DNA of 8,003 bases from Chloroflexota bacterium (lineage in GTDB: Bacteria; Chloroflexota; Anaerolineae; Anaerolineales; Anaerolineaceae). The notes under the pieces were generated by a model. It did no database searches. It was not told where the DNA came from and saw only the letters and a program-made list of their open reading frames with translations. Location of the stretch: NCBI GenBank assembly GCA_011053085.1, contig DSBE01000349.1:1-8003 (forward strand). Direction: 5' to 3'. Below are positions 5,536-8,003 of this stretch, piece by piece. Numbering within the stretch: the stretch's first letter is position 1; each line of letters begins with the position of its first letter. The position numbers and the translations under genes were made by a program.

Positions 5536-6480
5536 TTACGGCAGGCGGTAGGACGGTTCGATACGTTCGCTGCTGATGATGACATCGTCAATGTAGATGG
5601 TGCTTGGGTGGGGGAGGATCGTCTCAGAATAATGATTGATCGACCAGTAGAGGGTGTTGTCGGTCTCAGTGGTTTGCACATTTTCCACCCGATAGACTTC
5701 CTCACCATTGAGCCACACTGCCACGATGCCATCCGTATCCATGGATTTCTGGTAATAGGTGGAGATATGCACCCATTCGCCTTTGTTGATGGTGGCGGAG
5801 GGGTTGGCGTAAGCGCGCTTGAGGGCATTGCTGTCCGGCCGAAAGACAAGCTTCATTTGCAGGTCGTCCCGGCCAGGGATGGCGGTCAGATCGAGGATCC
5901 ACATGGGTATACTCTGGTCAGAATTGCCGTTGTAGGTGGATTTCCATTGCCAGATATTCCACCATGACAGCGGTTGGGTGTCTTCGGGGATGAAAATCCA
6001 GGCTGAATACCAGCCAGCATCGGGATTGTTGTAATAAAAAAGGTAGGCTGCCGCGGCTCTGCCGCTGGCGAGGGAATGCGTGTCAATAGTGAGTGCGGCT
6101 GCGTGTCTGCCATTAAAAACCGGATCATTCACGACGGCATAAGAGGCAAGGGTACTTTGACGGATGAACTCACCTTGGTTTTCAAAGTAATCGTTGAGGT
6201 TGCCGCTTTCAAAACCTGTTGACCAGAAAATGCCATAATCGATCATTTCTGTGGGGAGAGGTATGGGAGAAGGGCTGTCATGGTCACTCGGCAGTACCGG
6301 GTCGAGTATTGGGGTGGTTTCGGGTGCAGGTGTGTCTTTCGTCTCAATGGACAGGGACTGCGGCTCATCGGAGGTGGGTATTGGGCTTGGGGCTGTTTCT
6401 GCCGCCTGACAGGCTGACAACGCAACAAGCAACACGAACAACGCCAGGCAGAAAATACCCATGCTTGTGCGTTGATGCAT
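5536..6480 (-). CDS. lipoprotein with polysaccharide-lyase-like jelly-roll domain
   Basis: A 314-residue predicted lipoprotein. The N-terminus MHQRTS is followed by a hydrophobic stretch (about 8-21) and lipobox LSAC with lipidated Cys24. A Pro/Ser/Thr-rich linker covers about 25-78, typical of surface proteins tethered away from the membrane. The rest (about 82-308) reads as a beta-rich concanavalin-like domain: FWSTGFESGNLNDYF opening, WYSAWIFIPED, WWNIWQW, WVHISTYYQK, VWLNGEEVY and closing IYIDDVIIS. This pattern recalls heparin-lyase-like polysaccharide lyases and related glycan-binding folds; I cannot assign catalytic residues, so it may only bind glycans. The start is uncertain: ATG at 6480 gives a textbook signal peptide but has no close ribosome binding site, and in-frame ATGs at 6543 and 6462 are alternatives. 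The divergent CE7 esterase suggests a shared role in polysaccharide use. It is convergent with the sulfur operon and transcriptionally separate from it. Confidence 0.7.
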   Translation of the reverse strand: MHQRTSMGIFCLALFVLLVALSACQAAETAPSPIPTSDEPQSLSIETKDTPAPETTPILDPVLPSDHDSPSPIPLPTEMIDYGIFWSTGFESGNLNDYFENQGEFIRQSTLASYAVVNDPVFNGRHAAALTIDTHSLASGRAAAAYLFYYNNPDAGWYSAWIFIPEDTQPLSWWNIWQWKSTYNGNSDQSIPMWILDLTAIPGRDDLQMKLVFRPDSNALKRAYANPSATINKGEWVHISTYYQKSMDTDGIVAVWLNGEEVYRVENVQTTETDNTLYWSINHYSETILPHPSTIYIDDVIISSERIEPSYRLP

Positions 6481-6508
6481 TCTACAGAGAAATCCATCCC
6501 TGTAGAAT
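6479..6508. repeat. 9-bp inverted repeat at the lipoprotein start codon
   Basis: ATTCTACAG (6479-6487) and CTGTAGAAT (6500-6508) are exact reverse complements with a 12-base spacer. In the lipoprotein mRNA the stem would include the first two bases of the ATG at 6480, and the loop would show the purine-rich GGATGG. It could control translation or be a protein-binding dyad. Confidence 0.45.
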
Positions 6509-6552
6509 CGGGTTCGAGGTAACCACCCACCGAAGTTATTCATTATGGGGCC

Positions 6553-6581
6553 ATTATACCGATTAGGCACGCTGGCGACAA
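6553..6581 (-). promoter_or_regulatory. sigma-70-type promoter of the lipoprotein gene
   Basis: On the minus strand, TTGTCG (6581-6576; 4 of 6) is followed after 17 bases by a perfect TATAAT (6558-6553). Transcription would start near 6546, so the ATG at 6543 would be almost leaderless while the ATG at 6480 would have a leader of about 65 bases holding the stem-loop at 6479-6508. Confidence 0.55.
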
Positions 6582-6639
6582 GCCTGGCGGGTAAAGATCG
6601 AGTATAGGATGCGGGTGTATCGCAGAGTAAAAATAGGGG

Positions 6640-6667
6640 TTGGCGTTCTTTTGGTTTGGAGTACAAT
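6640..6667 (+). promoter_or_regulatory. probable promoter of the CE7 esterase gene
   Basis: TTGGCG (6640-6645; 4 of 6), a 16-base spacer and TACAAT (6662-6667; 5 of 6). The start would be near 6674, giving a leader of about 35 bases with AAGGAG at 6697-6702. It is divergent from the lipoprotein promoter about 80 bases away. Confidence 0.45.
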
Positions 6668-6708
6668 CAAATCGACGCTGAATTTATGGAATAACCAAGG
6701 AGTATACG

Positions 6709-7683
6709 ATGCCATTAACCTTTGATTTTTCGCTTGAGAAACTTAAGACGTACCAGGGGATCAACCCCAAACCGGCAGATTTTGACGCCTTCTGGGACAG
6801 CGCGTTAGCTGAAATGCGCGCTTTGGATGATGAGGTGGAACTGGTGCCGGCGGCCTTCCAGGCAGATGGCGCGGAATGTTTCGACCTGTATTTTACAGGT
6901 GTTGGGGGGGCGCGCGTGCATGCCAAATACCTGCGCCCGACCGGGGTGAACGAGCCACATCCGGCTGTATTGATGTTCCACGGTTACAGTGGAAACAGCG
7001 GTGATTGGCAGGACAAGTTAGCATTTGTTTCGCAGGGCTTCAGCGTGGCAGCCCTGGACTGCCGCGGACAGGGCGGGGCATCGCAGGATGCGGGCGGCGT
7101 GACCGGTAATACCCACAGCGGTCATATCATCCGCGGACTGGATGACGCACTGGCCAGCAGGCCGGAAAACCTGCTTTTCCGCCAGATATTTCTGGATACA
7201 GCCCAACTGGCGAAGGTTGTTATGGCGATGCCAGAGGTTGATGCAGCGCGGGTTGGCGCCACCGGCGGATCGCAGGGCGGTGCGTTGACAGTGGCATGTA
7301 TGTCATTGGAACCGCGTATTAAACTGGCAGCACCGGTTTTCCCGTTTTTGAGCGATTACAAACGTGTGTGGGAAATGGACCAGGCCAAGGATGCCTATGC
7401 AGAGTTGAAAACCTTCTTCCGGTTCTATGATCCCAACCATGAGCGTGAAGACCAGATATTTGAAAAACTGGGCTACATCGATATCCAGCATTTGGCGCCG
7501 CGCATCGAAGCGAAAGTGTTGTGGTTCATCGGTTTAATGGACACCATCTGCCCGCCATCCTCACAATTTGCCGCTTATAACAAGATCACCGGCGAAAAAG
7601 AGATGGTTTTTTACCCCGATTTCGGACATGAAGGACTGCCTGGTTCCAGCGATAAGATCTTCCAGTTTTTGCGAGGACTTTAG
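6709..7683 (+). CDS. acetyl xylan esterase / cephalosporin-C deacetylase, CE7 family
   Basis: A 324-residue alpha/beta hydrolase, nearly the length of the Thermotoga maritima CE7 esterase and Bacillus Cah. Seen: N-terminal family signature PADFDAFWDSALAE (22-35), HGYSGNSGDW (91-100) at the oxyanion region, ALDCRGQGGAS (115-125), nucleophile elbow GGSQGG (186-191; Ser188), acid Asp278 in GLMDTICPP, and His307 in DFGHEG. The catalytic triad is complete. Family members remove O-acetyl groups from xylo-oligosaccharides and cephalosporins, usually inside the cell as oligomers (often hexamers); no signal peptide is present here, which agrees. AAGGAG lies 6 bases before the ATG. Its divergent neighbour is a lyase-like lipoprotein, so a role in deacetylating imported plant-derived oligosaccharides is likely (inference). 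The next gene, a sulfur transporter, is 135 bases away with a stem-loop between and is probably a separate unit. Confidence 0.93.
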   Translation: MPLTFDFSLEKLKTYQGINPKPADFDAFWDSALAEMRALDDEVELVPAAFQADGAECFDLYFTGVGGARVHAKYLRPTGVNEPHPAVLMFHGYSGNSGDWQDKLAFVSQGFSVAALDCRGQGGASQDAGGVTGNTHSGHIIRGLDDALASRPENLLFRQIFLDTAQLAKVVMAMPEVDAARVGATGGSQGGALTVACMSLEPRIKLAAPVFPFLSDYKRVWEMDQAKDAYAELKTFFRFYDPNHEREDQIFEKLGYIDIQHLAPRIEAKVLWFIGLMDTICPPSSQFAAYNKITGEKEMVFYPDFGHEGLPGSSDKIFQFLRGL

Positions 7684-7735
7684 TATTCTGTGATTCTTTT
7701 TTGATATTGCTGACGTTTTGTTAATACATAGGTTC

Positions 7736-7741
7736 TATAAT
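7736..7741 (+). promoter_or_regulatory. possible -10 box for the YeeE/YedE gene
   Basis: A perfect TATAAT lies 78 bases before the transporter ATG. No convincing -35 hexamer is found 15-19 bases upstream, and there is no extended -10 TG. If used, transcription would start near 7748, right at the foot of the stem-loop at 7750-7783. Confidence 0.35.
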
Positions 7742-7749
7742 TTGATAAC

Positions 7750-7785
7750 AAAGGCAGGGCGCGAATAATCGTGACCTGTCTTTTT
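7750..7785 (+). terminator. terminator-like stem-loop between the esterase and YeeE genes
   Basis: AAAGGCAGG (7750-7758) pairs with CCTGTCTTT (7775-7783, one G-T). After one mismatch a further 5 bp pair (7760-7764 with 7769-7773), leaving a 4-base loop. The stem runs directly into TTTTT (7781-7785). It is most simply the terminator of the CE7 esterase gene, whose stop is 67 bases upstream. Alternatively it is an attenuator in the leader of the transporter gene. Confidence 0.65.
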
Positions 7786-7818
7786 GTAAATTGACGAATC
7801 ATATCAGGAGGTATTTTT

Positions 7819-8003
7819 ATGAATTGGTTGACAGAAGTGCGCTGGTCACCATATGTGGTGGGAGCAGGCATCGGCATTTTAAGCTGGTTTACCATGTTGA
7901 TCTCGAAGAAAACCCTGGGTTGTTCCACCACCTTTGCGCGGACAGCCGGGATGCTCGAGAAGCTATTCAAGGGTAAGCAGGTGGAAGAGAAACCTTATTA
8001 CCA
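7819..8003 (+). CDS. YeeE/YedE family sulfur-compound transporter (partial, 5' end)
   Basis: The first 61 codons of a gene cut by the right edge of the window. It begins MNWLTEVRWSPYVVGAGIG, a first hydrophobic segment (about 11-28, WSPYVVG to TMLIS), then KKTLGCSTTFARTAGM with Cys35, and continues KLFKGKQVEEKPYY. The GCS-x-x-FAR motif with its cysteine after the first membrane segment is characteristic of the YeeE/YedE (Sulf_transp) family, whose studied member TsuA carries thiosulfate through the inner membrane using conserved cysteines. A perfect AGGAGG (7806-7811) lies 7 bases before the ATG. Such genes commonly neighbour TusA, DsrE and rhodanese genes, which fits the fusion protein encoded at 3016-5472. 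The substrate is not proven, and the remainder of the gene is not visible. Confidence 0.85.
   Translation, partial: MNWLTEVRWSPYVVGAGIGILSWFTMLISKKTLGCSTTFARTAGMLEKLFKGKQVEEKPYY

Noticed and set aside
1..8003. CRISPR array, tRNA or rRNA gene, insertion sequence or integrase
   Set aside because: No regularly spaced repeats, cloverleaf-like or rRNA-like stretches, transposase or recombinase motifs were seen on either strand.

Overview
The window is about half G+C and carries ordinary bacterial signals: AAGGAG-type ribosome binding sites, sigma-70-like promoters and stem-loop terminators. The gene content is a one-piece sulfane-sulfur enzyme with its ArsR regulator, a YeeE/YedE transporter, a Thermotoga-like CE7 esterase and a Pro/Ser/Thr-rich lipoprotein. 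This would suit an anaerobic or facultative bacterium of the Chloroflexota (Anaerolineae) or Firmicutes type. That placement is inference; no rRNA or marker gene is present.

Layout: (1) 1-107 is non-coding and holds a 12-bp inverted repeat. (2) 108-1133 (-) encodes an endonuclease/exonuclease/phosphatase (EEP) family hydrolase. (3) 1134-1268 is a divergent promoter region. (4) 1269-2348 (+) encodes a CobW/G3E-type P-loop GTPase with a CxxC instead of the family CxCC. (5) 2349-2669 is mostly non-coding, with a possible decayed coding remnant, a 9-bp inverted repeat, and a promoter overlapped by a tandem palindrome. (6) 2670-3002 and 3016-5472 (+) form an operon: an ArsR-type repressor, then an 818-residue fusion of CoA-disulfide/persulfide reductase, rhodanese, TusA and DsrE-like domains, closed by a strong terminator. 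(7) 5536-6480 (-) encodes a lipoprotein with a polysaccharide-lyase-like jelly-roll domain. (8) 6709-7683 (+), divergent from it, encodes a CE7 acetyl xylan esterase. (9) 7819-8003 (+) is the start of a YeeE/YedE sulfur-compound transporter cut by the window edge.

Two themes emerge. The first is sulfane-sulfur handling. The ArsR-type regulator probably represses its own operon. The fusion protein can in principle reduce CoA disulfide or persulfide, accept sulfane sulfur on rhodanese, and pass it to TusA and DsrE-type cysteines. The YeeE-type protein 2.3 kb downstream could bring thiosulfate or a related compound into the cell. The second is polysaccharide use: a surface lipoprotein with a lyase-like fold faces a cytoplasmic esterase that would deacetylate imported oligosaccharides.

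The most notable observations are the four-domain sulfur relay with a ribosome binding site and double Met preserved exactly at the start of its TusA half, the tandem dyad over the arsR -10 box, the single-cysteine ArsR sensor, and stem-loops in the leaders of the lipoprotein and transporter genes. I recognise no wholly unknown system here.
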